This document shows, in pieces, positions 1-8,000 of a stretch of DNA of 23,032 bases (its first letter is position 1; each line of letters begins with the position of its first letter). The notes under the pieces are model-generated. The model ran no database searches and had not been told where the DNA came from. It saw only the letters and a program-made list of their open reading frames with translations. The position numbers and the translations under genes were made by a program. This DNA comes from CAYURR01 sp964446745 (GTDB lineage: Bacteria > Bacillota > Clostridia > Lachnospirales > WQUN01): positions 1 through 23,032 of the forward strand of contig CAYURR010000026.1 in NCBI GenBank assembly GCA_964446745.1, in the 5' to 3' direction.

Positions 1-22
1 CAGTTTTCGCAGGTATAGGCGT

Positions 23-700
23 TCATCCGTTGCCACGAAGCCTTTCCTTCAGTGCTGCCAATTCATCCTGCACATTCGCTGCCTTATCCATGTCATCATA
101 CTTAGATGTATCCGGCATATCACTCTGCGGCATATTCAGCTCGGCCTTCGCGTTCGCTTCGTCGAGCATGCGGTTGGCCTTCTCTTCCATACGCTCAAAG
201 CTGCTCGCCGCACCGCTTCCGGGTGTCGAGCCCGCGAGCTTATTCAGTTTCTCCTGCGTGTTAGCAGCCGCTATCTTCGCCTTTATCGCCGCCTTGCGCT
301 CGTTCAGCGTTGTTATCTCCTTCTGGAGCTTGTCGTGCATCTGTCTCATCTTTAGTGCGTTAGATGCGGCCAGCTCGTAGCTCTGCTTCAGGCTCTCAAA
401 ACGCTCGGCCTTACGGTTCTTTTCCTGCAAGAACTTCATTGCATCATCGTCATTACCTGCGATCACGGCCTTCTCGGCATAACCTGCGAATTTCTTCATT
501 TCGGCTTCTGTCTCGTCCATCTCGCGCTTTATACGTGTTTCCTCGGCCATTACCGCCGCAGTCTGCGATTTCACCGCGCCGAGATCCTTTTCCAGATCCC
601 TCATGGCCTGATCGATCATCTTGGCCGGGTCCTCCATCTTATCCAACATCGCATTGACATTTGACGACATGATCGCCCCAAAACGCTCTAATATACCCAT
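23..700 (-). CDS. pspA: PspA/IM30 family membrane-stress protein
   Basis: The 225-residue protein has the family's usual length and its typical opening, MGILERFGAIMSSNVNAMLD, followed by an almost unbroken charged alpha-helical coiled coil to about residue 150 and a shorter helix at the C-terminus. PspA/IM30 (ESCRT-III-like) proteins polymerise on the inner face of the cytoplasmic membrane and protect it when it is damaged. The N-terminal amphipathic helix, about residues 1-20, is the membrane-binding part. The start is supported by AAGGGGAG about 6 bases upstream. No partner gene (pspBC, liaR-type) is visible. It lies downstream of the GGDEF gene but has its own candidate promoter, so it is probably a separate transcript. 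The family call is firm. Confidence 0.93.
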   Translation of the reverse strand: MGILERFGAIMSSNVNAMLDKMEDPAKMIDQAMRDLEKDLGAVKSQTAAVMAEETRIKREMDETEAEMKKFAGYAEKAVIAGNDDDAMKFLQEKNRKAERFESLKQSYELAASNALKMRQMHDKLQKEITTLNERKAAIKAKIAAANTQEKLNKLAGSTPGSGAASSFERMEEKANRMLDEANAKAELNMPQSDMPDTSKYDDMDKAANVQDELAALKERLRGNG

Positions 701-774
701 AGTTTTCTCCCCTTCTACATATTGATGCCTTTGCCTATATAAACTGATGTGTTTTTATCATTATCCATTGAATC

Positions 775-803
775 ATTATATGATATTTCGCATGTCAAGG
801 CAA
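775..803 (-). promoter_or_regulatory. Candidate sigma-A promoter of pspA
   Basis: Reading on the minus strand there is a TTGCCT -35 box, a 17-base spacer and a perfect TATAAT -10 box (complement of 775-780). This would give a 5' leader of about 70 bases before the pspA start. The assignment rests on motif match only. Confidence 0.5.
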
Positions 804-823
804 GTGATCTGGCATAAAGAAGC

Positions 824-848
824 GGAGCTGTTTAGATTAAACAGCCCC
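824..848 (-). terminator. Hairpin at the end of the GGDEF gene
   Basis: A 10-base-pair stem with one mismatch (GGGGCTGTTT / AAACAGCTCC on the minus strand, 5-base loop) overlaps the stop codon of the GGDEF gene. The following T-rich stretch (GCTTCTTT) is weak, so it may be a leaky terminator separating the accessory operon from pspA. Confidence 0.45.
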
Positions 849-2165
849 GTGGTTCTTGTACTGCGGTGTCTTGATGTAGCTTTCATAATTAAAGAATGTG
901 TAATTAAACGTATCGGGTATATTCTTTGCCTCTTTAAGCCGATCAACAATTCTTCTGATTTCCTGCTTTGCCTGTTTCTCCACATTGTGCCACGGAAGGT
1001 CTTGCACATAGTTTAATATGGGGTTTCGCCCTCTTTTTAACCCTATGTATTCACTAATAGCCCCATAGAACAACGGGTATCCGATGTAATATTCATCCCC
1101 TTGCCCCCAGGCTAATATCTTCTTTTCTATCTTCTCTTTAAACGTTTGCAATAGCTTGTCCTCATCAATATGTCTCTCAAACGCCGCTTTGACCTCATCG
1201 ACATCGTTTCGGTGAATTTCGGATAGTACAATGAATATGTACTCCCTCATGCACTTCCAATGCTCCGAATCACTTTCAATCTTAGCATCCCTTGTAACCG
1301 TTTCGCAGTAAATCATAGCCTCTTCGTTTATCACCCCCCTCTGTCTGTCGCCTTTATAACTGTTTTCCGTGAATACCTTAGGATCCATTATTGTACTTAC
1401 TACACCAGCGCGTAGATGTAAACCTTTTATCAATATAAATGCATCACTGTCCATCTTGTCCATTGCCTTTTTATCATAAAAGTCTGTCACGCTGATTTGT
1501 TTATTACCGCTTGCCCCCTTTGAAAAGCATCCGTTTATAGCCCACATCTTGTTCACCCAGCATTCTATGGTATCATAGCTCCATTTGTTTAAGAATTCTA
1601 TTAATTCATCTTTGTGCGCCAACCATAAAGCTTTGGGACATTTATGCTCGTTTGCAAGATTTTCCCTATCATCGTTTTCAAATACAAACGCGAGACACGT
1701 AAACTCATCACCACCATGTCTGTATGGTACCAGCTTAATAGGACTCTCATATTTTGTACCTGAATACCGTTCCTCGTAAATGATATTTTTCCCAAAAGAC
1801 TGCGTCTGTTGGTGCAGATGATCGGCAAATGCTTTTAATATGCAATCTCCCAACCCATGAGAAAACCTGTCGTTGATAGATTTGAACGCAACCAAGTCGA
1901 TGAATATACAATATGAAAAGCACTGATAGCATTCCTCGCCATCGTTTACGCGCATTTTACAAATGTTTATATTTTCATTTGTCCTACTTTCAGCGGTGGA
2001 AAAGAAGAAATGCTCAAAATTGCTTGAATTTAGGTTTGTGGTAGTGCATTTTGTCAAGCTGGTATTTTTTTTATTCTTTGCATTCGCTATTATTGTTTCA
2101 CGGTAATTCTGAACACATATATCCAAGTATCTTTTTTTGCGACCCATTCCTCTACCGCCTTTCAT
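837..2165 (-). CDS. Soluble protein with a divergent GGDEF nucleotide-cyclase domain
   Basis: This 442-residue protein has no signal peptide or membrane segment. Residues about 84-160 form a GGDEF-type domain: D90-L-V-A-F-K-S-I-N98-D and H103-G-L-G-D107 match the DxDxFKxIND..GHxxGD block of diguanylate cyclases, and R149-H-G-G-D-E-F155 is the signature loop. In PleD the equivalents of D90, N98 and D107 bind metal and guanine, so the active site looks intact. About 20 extra residues (roughly 121-143) lie between the two motifs. The remaining roughly 280 residues are helical and unrecognised. A start at M7 (2147), preceded by AAAGGCGG, fits better than M1, which has no ribosome binding site and overlaps the upstream gene by 14 bases. 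It is last in an operon with the peptidase-like gene. The product nucleotide is unknown; c-di-GMP cannot be assumed. Confidence 0.75.
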   Translation of the reverse strand: MKGGRGMGRKKRYLDICVQNYRETIIANAKNKKNTSLTKCTTTNLNSSNFEHFFFSTAESRTNENINICKMRVNDGEECYQCFSYCIFIDLVAFKSINDRFSHGLGDCILKAFADHLHQQTQSFGKNIIYEERYSGTKYESPIKLVPYRHGGDEFTCLAFVFENDDRENLANEHKCPKALWLAHKDELIEFLNKWSYDTIECWVNKMWAINGCFSKGASGNKQISVTDFYDKKAMDKMDSDAFILIKGLHLRAGVVSTIMDPKVFTENSYKGDRQRGVINEEAMIYCETVTRDAKIESDSEHWKCMREYIFIVLSEIHRNDVDEVKAAFERHIDEDKLLQTFKEKIEKKILAWGQGDEYYIGYPLFYGAISEYIGLKRGRNPILNYVQDLPWHNVEKQAKQEIRRIVDRLKEAKNIPDTFNYTFFNYESYIKTPQYKNHGAV

Positions 2166-4791
2166 TTGTAATGTTCATCAAGCTCAACACATATTTGTGC
2201 CACAGGTTTACATGAAATTGAACCTCGGTTTTTATAGAAACCCGCATGTTTAATAGATCCGATGCCGTATACTCAAAGAGCCTGATGGGTTTTTTCAAGA
2301 TACTGTTTAAATCGAACAGATAACGTGAAAGGCACTGTACGAAACCTATCTGGTTGATAATGTGCTCCCTGCTTGTATATATGAAATCAGCAGAAGAACT
2401 AACACATTCATTGATCTGTTTATCCAGCCATAATCGAAATCTATTAATATCTGTTTCATTTTCAATAAATCCATTTTTTATGGTTGGGTTATTCTTCAGA
2501 TAGAAATAACCAATAACGGCTGTAAGCCTTAGAATATATAAATCATCCTCCTCAGGAATAAATTTACTATTCCAAAAAAAGTTAAATATAATTTGCAAAT
2601 AGTCTTTTAAATTGTAACCCCCTATAATTATCATCAGTACGTCTGCGTGCGCCTCATGTATAACCTCGGATAAAACAGACGCAACGTTCTTTCCGAATGT
2701 GAGCCAGTCCAAAACAATCTCCGCAAACTCACCGGTATCATATACACACTCCGACAATTGCCTACACCATCTATCCGAAAATTCCATCATATTCATGTTA
2801 GGATCCACGCCCCCCCCCCCAGGCTTTACAATGCTGGATATAATACCGCTGAGCTTTTTATTTACATCCGAGGCTATTAGTGCGGGGGCGGTGTCACTCT
2901 TATTCTCAGCATAGACATAGTAATTTCTTGCTGTATAGATCGTGCAATGTAATAGCAGTAGCTCGTTAAAGCATTTGTTTCGTCGACCTCTGTCATTGTT
3001 CAATCTCGCATAATGCCCTATCTCATGCAGTATATACGGCACAAAGTCATAAAGGATAAAACTTGAGGCGCTTGGTATATTAAAAGATATTAGTCTCTCG
3101 CTCATATCCGTCCCGGAGGCAGTCCTAAAATACTGCTTAGAACAGAAAATCCCATAGTTACCTACGGTCAGGAACGGCAGGATATTCCCATTTTTATCTT
3201 CATTTCGATTAACCATACTGTCGATTTGATCAAATACCTGCTTTAGCATATGTTCATAAGAAAAAAAGCACTTGGTAAGCGGATTTACCGAATAACCTAT
3301 CTCACTGCTGTCAAGCGAATAACTATCCATATGTAATGCGCTCGGCAAGATCATTGATACATCATGGAAGCAATCAATGATTGACTCAAATACATGAAAG
3401 TCTAACGCCTGTCTATTATTTATTTCGGCATTGTCATTAATCTTCTCAAATACCTTGACAAGCATGTTATAGGTTTTTTTACCTATCGCAGATTTCAGAT
3501 CATCCAACATCAAATCCAAACACGCGTTGATAGACCCCTCTACGGTATAGCTTATTGAATTCGGAATATAAGGCTTTGCTTTATTATATAATTCCTTGAT
3601 GTCCTTTCTCTTTGTCATAACCTCCTCGATGCGTCTGCGTGTATCATGATCAATATCATCAATATTTTTCGGGGCATTACCGATCAGACCGCTACTGTCA
3701 ATGTCGACCCCGAGCATGGTCTTTGTGGATCTGAATTTATGTGTGTATATAGGATTGCAGATACTAAATAGCGAATTCTCGCCATTACCGGTAAACATGT
3801 CAACTAAATGCCGCTTTTTCATCTTAAAACGGACACTAATGTCATAGTCGCCCAATACCGATTTTATATCTAAGATCTCAACGCCATCGGCTTCATCAGC
3901 ATACAGTCCTCGAATTTTATTAAGTATTTCATTATTTAATGGTGCATACATCGAAACACTGGCTTCGGCTTCGATTACATCGCAATCGTCCGCTTTAAGA
4001 TACTTTGCATCGATACACGGACTTATACTGATAAACGACGAGGAATAAGAAAATAGCAACGGGAGCCTGTCCCCTTTTTTACTTTTTTCATAATCTGATT
4101 CTGAATATCTTAGTTGTCTTAGGTTATTTATCAGGTTTAGCATCTCGCTGATATAATCAGACTTGATAATAATCGTTATATCAAAGGATCCCATATTACC
4201 CAATATCTGGTATTGTATATCTTTGAGACCATCACTCTTTATTTGGGTTGCAAAACGCTTTAACAAGCATTGTTTCACCCTATACAATAACCTGTCGCCA
4301 CTGTTGAAGTCCAAGTTGGTTTCCTTTTCACCCAGATGCCTAAGCAAGGAGTTAGATAGTCTGTACGAGGCAATGGCGTAGAATCCGGATTGCATTTTAT
4401 CTTTACAGCACATCGTCGAGGCCAAATCCGATTCATTTTGGAGTAAGGTAGCATCCTCTGGAAATATAATAGGAAATAATACAGACGAATACCTCCTGAA
4501 TGAAGATAATATATCATCACCGTCAGGTAGTAGCGACATGTCTGCAAAGACATGTCTGAAATCATCTATTACTCGCATCATCAATAAATCATAGTAGCCC
4601 ACTACCGCATGATAACGTTTTTCCTCCAGCTTGTCTTGAAAAGCCACTTGTTTCTTTTTATTCTGCTCCTTGATCAGTGTGTTACGCTTATATAATTCAA
4701 GCAAAAACAGCTTATCTTTTTCTTTTGCATCCACAGATATGCCCCCCGAACACTCAAAGATAAAAAATAAAGCATAAACCGACGATACCAT
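2152..4791 (-). CDS. Large putative zinc metallopeptidase (HEIGH), unknown family
   Basis: The 879-residue open frame contains H589-E-I-G-H593, the zincin motif in which two His bind zinc and Glu is the general base. About 120 residues later, H712-E713-A-H-A-D717 matches the ExxxD third-ligand helix of gluzincins. Hydrophobic stretches near 574-588 and 718-740 flank these motifs. Residues about 197-227 and 313-331 both carry an LG-x-(Y/F)-D-I-(S/T) strand-turn pattern and may be small regulatory domains. I do not recognise the full-length family. The true start may be GTG at 4734 (VDAKEKDKL...), with GGGGGG upstream; the ATG at 4791 has no ribosome binding site. An 11-G tract encodes residues 658-661. 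It sits between a 78-aa protein gene and the GGDEF gene, all in one operon. Substrate unknown; proteolysis is inferred from motifs. Confidence 0.65.
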   Translation of the reverse strand: MVSSVYALFFIFECSGGISVDAKEKDKLFLLELYKRNTLIKEQNKKKQVAFQDKLEEKRYHAVVGYYDLLMMRVIDDFRHVFADMSLLPDGDDILSSFRRYSSVLFPIIFPEDATLLQNESDLASTMCCKDKMQSGFYAIASYRLSNSLLRHLGEKETNLDFNSGDRLLYRVKQCLLKRFATQIKSDGLKDIQYQILGNMGSFDITIIIKSDYISEMLNLINNLRQLRYSESDYEKSKKGDRLPLLFSYSSSFISISPCIDAKYLKADDCDVIEAEASVSMYAPLNNEILNKIRGLYADEADGVEILDIKSVLGDYDISVRFKMKKRHLVDMFTGNGENSLFSICNPIYTHKFRSTKTMLGVDIDSSGLIGNAPKNIDDIDHDTRRRIEEVMTKRKDIKELYNKAKPYIPNSISYTVEGSINACLDLMLDDLKSAIGKKTYNMLVKVFEKINDNAEINNRQALDFHVFESIIDCFHDVSMILPSALHMDSYSLDSSEIGYSVNPLTKCFFSYEHMLKQVFDQIDSMVNRNEDKNGNILPFLTVGNYGIFCSKQYFRTASGTDMSERLISFNIPSASSFILYDFVPYILHEIGHYARLNNDRGRRNKCFNELLLLHCTIYTARNYYVYAENKSDTAPALIASDVNKKLSGIISSIVKPGGGGVDPNMNMMEFSDRWCRQLSECVYDTGEFAEIVLDWLTFGKNVASVLSEVIHEAHADVLMIIIGGYNLKDYLQIIFNFFWNSKFIPEEDDLYILRLTAVIGYFYLKNNPTIKNGFIENETDINRFRLWLDKQINECVSSSADFIYTSREHIINQIGFVQCLSRYLFDLNSILKKPIRLFEYTASDLLNMRVSIKTEVQFHVNLWHKYVLSLMNITNERR
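2810..2820 (-). repeat. 11-base G homopolymer inside the peptidase-like gene
   Basis: The coding strand reads CCT followed by eleven G and then CGTG, translated P-G-G-G-G-V-D. Gain or loss of a single G would frameshift the protein downstream of the HEIGH motif but before the HEAHAD helix. Homopolymeric tracts of this length are typical phase-variation sites. Confidence 0.85.
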
Positions 4792-4835
4792 TCGATATCA
4801 TCAGTAAATGCTTTAATATAATATTGCGTATTCAC

Positions 4836-5072
4836 TTATTCATTTTTATAGCACTCCAACAAAAGCAGAGTGGCATTATCATAAAGTGTAAATTTCTCAT
4901 CTGCCTTACGATAAAAGCTATTCGTGTACACCCCCAACATACGGTTCGGTATGGGCCCAAATATATACGGACGCTTTTGTTTATTTTTAACAGCACCTGA
5001 GTTATTAACGGTACTTGAGTTATTTGCAGAGTTCGTTCGTGTTAGTTTTATTCTCTTTGACGTGCCCGACAT
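4836..5072 (-). CDS. Small basic hypothetical protein, first gene of the GGDEF/peptidase operon
   Basis: The 78-residue protein begins MSGTSKRIKL; this start is chosen over an in-frame ATG at 5099 because GGAGG lies 7 bases before it. The N-terminal 35 residues are Lys/Arg/Asn/Ser-rich and probably disordered. The C-terminal half (RPYIFGPIPNRMLGVYTNSF and on to LYDNATLLLLECYKNE) looks folded and is more hydrophobic. There is no signal peptide, membrane helix or recognisable domain. It is 66 bases downstream of a strong promoter and about 100 bases ahead of the GTG start of the peptidase-like gene. Small first genes like this are often regulators, antitoxins or adaptors, but no function can be assigned. 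Confidence 0.6.
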   Translation of the reverse strand: MSGTSKRIKLTRTNSANNSSTVNNSGAVKNKQKRPYIFGPIPNRMLGVYTNSFYRKADEKFTLYDNATLLLLECYKNE

Positions 5073-5144
5073 GCAATTACCTCCATGAATTTTTATCAAG
5101 ACACAATGTCAAAAAATGTTCCAAACAAAGTGCCTATCACCGTA

Positions 5145-5173
5145 ACTATATGTCAAACCCATTCCTAAGTCAA
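5145..5173 (-). promoter_or_regulatory. Promoter of the GGDEF/peptidase operon
   Basis: On the minus strand a TTGACT -35 box, exactly 17 bases of spacer and a TATAGT -10 box precede the 78-aa gene, giving a leader of about 65 bases. Two further TTGACA hexamers nearby (one within the spacer, one at about 5106-5111) lack a spaced -10. Confidence 0.65.
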
Positions 5174-5275
5174 GTCACATTTTTTAGGAAATTAGAACAA
5201 GTAGTTACGCAGTAATTAATCTAGCTTTATATTAATTATCTTATGCACGCAATCTCATTATTTCTACATTGTTTA

Positions 5276-5719
5276 CTAAATATTCTCGGCTGCATCATCC
5301 AAAACCGACGTACAATGCGGACAGCGTCTCGCCTCTATCTTGATCTCCGTACAACAATACGGGCAGTCCTTTGTCGTGGGTTTAGTCTCGGTAGGTGCAG
5401 CGGTGTCTTTGTTCATCAGGTCGATGCTCCCGAGCTTTCGCATTACCTTCACGATCAGAAACACGATAAACGCCAATATAAAGAAATTGATTACAGCCGT
5501 GATGAACGCGCCGTACTTGATATCCGTGTCGTTGATGGTCAGCACAAACTTATTGAAATCCGCGCCGCCAAACATACCGATGATCGGCGAAATAATATTC
5601 TGCGACAGCGAGGTCACGAGGCCATTAAACGCACCACCTACCAATACGCCCACCGTTAGATCAATTACATTGCCGCGTAACGCGAACGACTTAAACTCCT
5701 CGACAAATCTCTTCATCAT
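5276..5719 (-). CDS. mscL: Large-conductance mechanosensitive channel with C-terminal zinc ribbon
   Basis: The 147-residue protein has the MscL layout: N-terminal FVEEFKSFALRGNVIDLTVG, transmembrane helix 1 at about 16-44 with the gate-lining GVLVGGAF segment, a periplasmic loop with GGADFNKFVLT, and transmembrane helix 2 at about 70-94. MscL is a pentameric inner-membrane pore that opens under membrane tension to release solutes during hypo-osmotic shock. After a short linker the C-terminus carries C119-P-Y-C122 and C133-P-H-C136, a zinc ribbon in the position of the usual cytoplasmic helical bundle. Its ATG overlaps the stop of the upstream Nudix gene by four bases (ATGA), which indicates translational coupling. 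Confidence 0.95.
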   Translation of the reverse strand: MMKRFVEEFKSFALRGNVIDLTVGVLVGGAFNGLVTSLSQNIISPIIGMFGGADFNKFVLTINDTDIKYGAFITAVINFFILAFIVFLIVKVMRKLGSIDLMNKDTAAPTETKPTTKDCPYCCTEIKIEARRCPHCTSVLDDAAENI

Positions 5720-6144
5720 AAAATACCCAGTACCTCTTTTTTAATTTTTATGTGCTCGACGATGTGTCCTATGTTCCCCTCGCCTGCGTATGTCCTCATG
5801 TCAAAGAAATCGCTATCGGCATCTACCCACAGCAGATCGTTCTCGTCCCCGCATATATCCACATCTGCATTCAGCTTGCCCGCATATACCTCTAGGTAAC
5901 AGCGATCCAGCGGATATGTAAAACTCATCAACATGGTCAGCCGGATATCTTCTTTGCATATGCCGGTTTCCTCCCGCAGCTCCCTATACGCAGCCTCTAA
6001 ACCATCCTCACCTACCTCGATCTTACCGCCGTTTAGATTTAGCATGCCCTTATACGGATTCTTCTTTCTTTTGCACATAATTATCTTAGTAGCATCCCTG
6101 TTGTAAACCGCGATCACATTGTATCCCTGTATATGATCCCCCAT
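5716..6144 (-). CDS. Nudix hydrolase
   Basis: The 142-residue protein has a perfect Nudix box at residues 40-62, from G40 (LNGGKIEVGE) through R54-E-L-R-E-E-T-G61-I. The Glu residues of this box bind the Mg2+ used to hydrolyse nucleoside-diphosphate-X substrates. The fold is the short single-domain type of MutT-like housecleaning enzymes, and the exact substrate cannot be read from sequence. GGGGAT lies 6 bases upstream of the start. It is 34 bases downstream of the ATC-hydrolase-like gene and overlaps mscL by four bases, so these three genes probably form one transcript. Confidence 0.92.
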   Translation of the reverse strand: MGDHIQGYNVIAVYNRDATKIIMCKRKKNPYKGMLNLNGGKIEVGEDGLEAAYRELREETGICKEDIRLTMLMSFTYPLDRCYLEVYAGKLNADVDICGDENDLLWVDADSDFFDMRTYAGEGNIGHIVEHIKIKKEVLGIL

Positions 6145-6178
6145 TATTTATCCCCATCCATCACGATGTAACAAATCC

Positions 6179-6640
6179 CTATTTCTTCATATAGTAAAAG
6201 TGATCGCAGCAGTCATGGCCCTGCATCAACGTCTTTGTACGTTTAAAGCCGATATCCGAATTAAATCCCTCGGTTATGTATGGATCGCTAGCGCAATACA
6301 TATAAAAGGCTTCCTCCGTGATCCCCAAATGCTTTGCCATTTCATACAGCCCGCAACGTGTGCAGTTCATCTGAACACCGTCCTCGGTTTCCTGAAAACT
6401 ATACTCAAAACCCTCGTTTTTTAACGGCTCCCATAATACCTTGATCAAGTCTTCGATGGTATTGCCGCCGTTATTTTTCGCTATCTCTTCCCATTCCTTT
6501 AATGAACGCTCACCGTTTTGCTTTACGATCTCTTCGTATACACCCTCGCCGAAGCGCTCCTTTAAAATCCTCAAAACCCTCGCCATCTCAACGTTATGGA
6601 ACATACGAAATTGTTGCTCTTGCGTTAACTCGTTAGACAT
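6179..6640 (-). CDS. L-2-amino-thiazoline-4-carboxylate hydrolase-like protein
   Basis: The 153-residue protein resembles the ATC hydrolase family. Its C-terminal block has CTRCGLYEMAKHLG, then YCASDPYITEGFN and RTKTLMQGHDCCDHFY, with conserved Cys and His that may bind metal or form the active site. The founding enzyme opens the thiazoline ring of ATC to N-carbamoyl-L-cysteine in a cysteine-forming pathway. Most clostridial relatives are uncharacterised, so the specific reaction is not assured. GAAAGGGGAT precedes the ATG. It follows the metY terminator; a sulfur-amino-acid link with metY is tempting but is only inferred from adjacency. Confidence 0.75.
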   Translation of the reverse strand: MSNELTQEQQFRMFHNVEMARVLRILKERFGEGVYEEIVKQNGERSLKEWEEIAKNNGGNTIEDLIKVLWEPLKNEGFEYSFQETEDGVQMNCTRCGLYEMAKHLGITEEAFYMYCASDPYITEGFNSDIGFKRTKTLMQGHDCCDHFYYMKK

Positions 6641-6665
6641 AAATATCCCCTTTCAGGAAATTGAC

Positions 6666-6696
6666 AAAAAACCCGCCAATAAACCAGCGGGTTTTT
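6666..6696 (-). terminator. Rho-independent terminator after metY
   Basis: The stem ACCCGC / GCGGGT, extended by A/T pairs on both sides, has a 10-base loop and is followed on the minus strand by TTTTTT. It starts 11 bases after the metY stop. Confidence 0.85.
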
Positions 6697-6706
6697 ATAT
6701 GTTTAA

Positions 6707-7969
6707 TTATATCCTTTGCAAGCTCTGCTCGATGTCCTCAATGATGTCCTCTACGTTTTCAAGTCCCACAGAAAACCTGAACATACCCGGGTTTACGCCT
6801 GCCTCGACCAATTGCTCGTCTGTAAGCTGACGGTGTGTGGTGCTCGCGGGATGTATTACGCAGGTTCGGATGTCCGCGACATGTACCTCTTTCGATGCCA
6901 GCTTCAGCCCATCCATAAATTTAACCGCGTTGTCCTTGCCGCCCTTTATCACTACAGAAATGACACCGCTCGCGCCCTTTAGATACCTCTTTGCAAGCGC
7001 GTTGTACTTATCACTTTCAAGACCCGGATACAACACCCGCTCGATCTTGTCGTTCTTCTCGAAATACTGCGCCACACGCAACGCGTTTTCGCAGTATCTC
7101 TCCATCCTGATCGCCAGTGTCTCAAGTCCCAGGTTCAACAGGAACGCCGAATTCGCAGCCGGATACGCACCGTAATCACGCATCAGCTGCATGCGCGCCT
7201 TGATTATGTATGCGGCCTTTCCGTAGGTTTGGGTATACGAAATCCCATGATATGACGGGTCCGGCTCCACGAAATCAGGGAAGTTGCCGTTCGTCCAGTC
7301 GAAGTTGCCGCTGTCTACGATCACGCCGCCGACCTGTACCGCATGGCCGTCCATATATTTCGATGTCGAATGCACAACGATATCCGCGCCGAACGATATG
7401 GGCTTGCAGAGTATCGGGGTGGCAAAGGTATTGTCGACGATCAGCGGGCAGTTATGCTTGTGCGCGATCCGTGCGAAGCGCTCGATATCGAGCACGGTAA
7501 GCGCGGGGTTCGCGATCGTCTCACCATATACGGCCTTGGTGTTGGGCTTAAATGCCTTTTCGATCGTCTCATCGTCCGCGTCGCAGTCGACATAGATGCA
7601 TTCGATACCCTGCTTCTTTAGTGTTACGGAAAACAGGTTCAACGACCCGCCATAGATCTGCGCGGTACTGATAAAGCTGTCCCCTGCCTTACAGATATTT
7701 AAGATCGACAGCAGCGTAGCCGCCTGACCGGAGGATGTGCACATCGCCGCGACGCCACCCTCCAGATCCGCGATCTTTTGCTCGACGGCCATAACGGTCG
7801 GGTTTGCGAAACGCGAGTAGATCAGCGCCTTTGTGGGCTCGTCAAACACCGAACCGATCTCCTCCATCGAATCAAACACATATGTCGTACTCTGATATAT
7901 AGGCACTACCCTCGGCTCCGAGTTCTTTGGGCTATAGCCGGAATGCAGGCATTTCGTTTCATCTCTCAT
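6707..7969 (-). CDS. metY: O-acetylhomoserine aminocarboxypropyltransferase (sulfhydrylase)
   Basis: The 420-residue protein is a full-length Cys/Met-metabolism PLP enzyme. Visible features are YSRFANPT (about 51-58, PLP-phosphate contact from the neighbouring subunit), SSGQAA near 79-84, D179 (IVDNTFATP) for the PLP ring nitrogen, the PLP lysine K204 in HSTSKYMDGHA, and RFSVGLE at the C-terminus. The length and the GNFDW insertion fit the O-acetylhomoserine sulfhydrylase branch rather than cystathionine gamma-synthase. It makes homocysteine from O-acetylhomoserine and sulfide in the cytoplasm. GGAGG lies upstream of the ATG. A LysR gene is immediately upstream in the same direction and a terminator follows, so it is likely a regulated single-gene unit. 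Confidence 0.93.
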   Translation of the reverse strand: MRDETKCLHSGYSPKNSEPRVVPIYQSTTYVFDSMEEIGSVFDEPTKALIYSRFANPTVMAVEQKIADLEGGVAAMCTSSGQAATLLSILNICKAGDSFISTAQIYGGSLNLFSVTLKKQGIECIYVDCDADDETIEKAFKPNTKAVYGETIANPALTVLDIERFARIAHKHNCPLIVDNTFATPILCKPISFGADIVVHSTSKYMDGHAVQVGGVIVDSGNFDWTNGNFPDFVEPDPSYHGISYTQTYGKAAYIIKARMQLMRDYGAYPAANSAFLLNLGLETLAIRMERYCENALRVAQYFEKNDKIERVLYPGLESDKYNALAKRYLKGASGVISVVIKGGKDNAVKFMDGLKLASKEVHVADIRTCVIHPASTTHRQLTDEQLVEAGVNPGMFRFSVGLENVEDIIEDIEQSLQRI

Positions 7970-8000
7970 AGTCGTTCCTCCTCGAAATTTGTATGACAGG

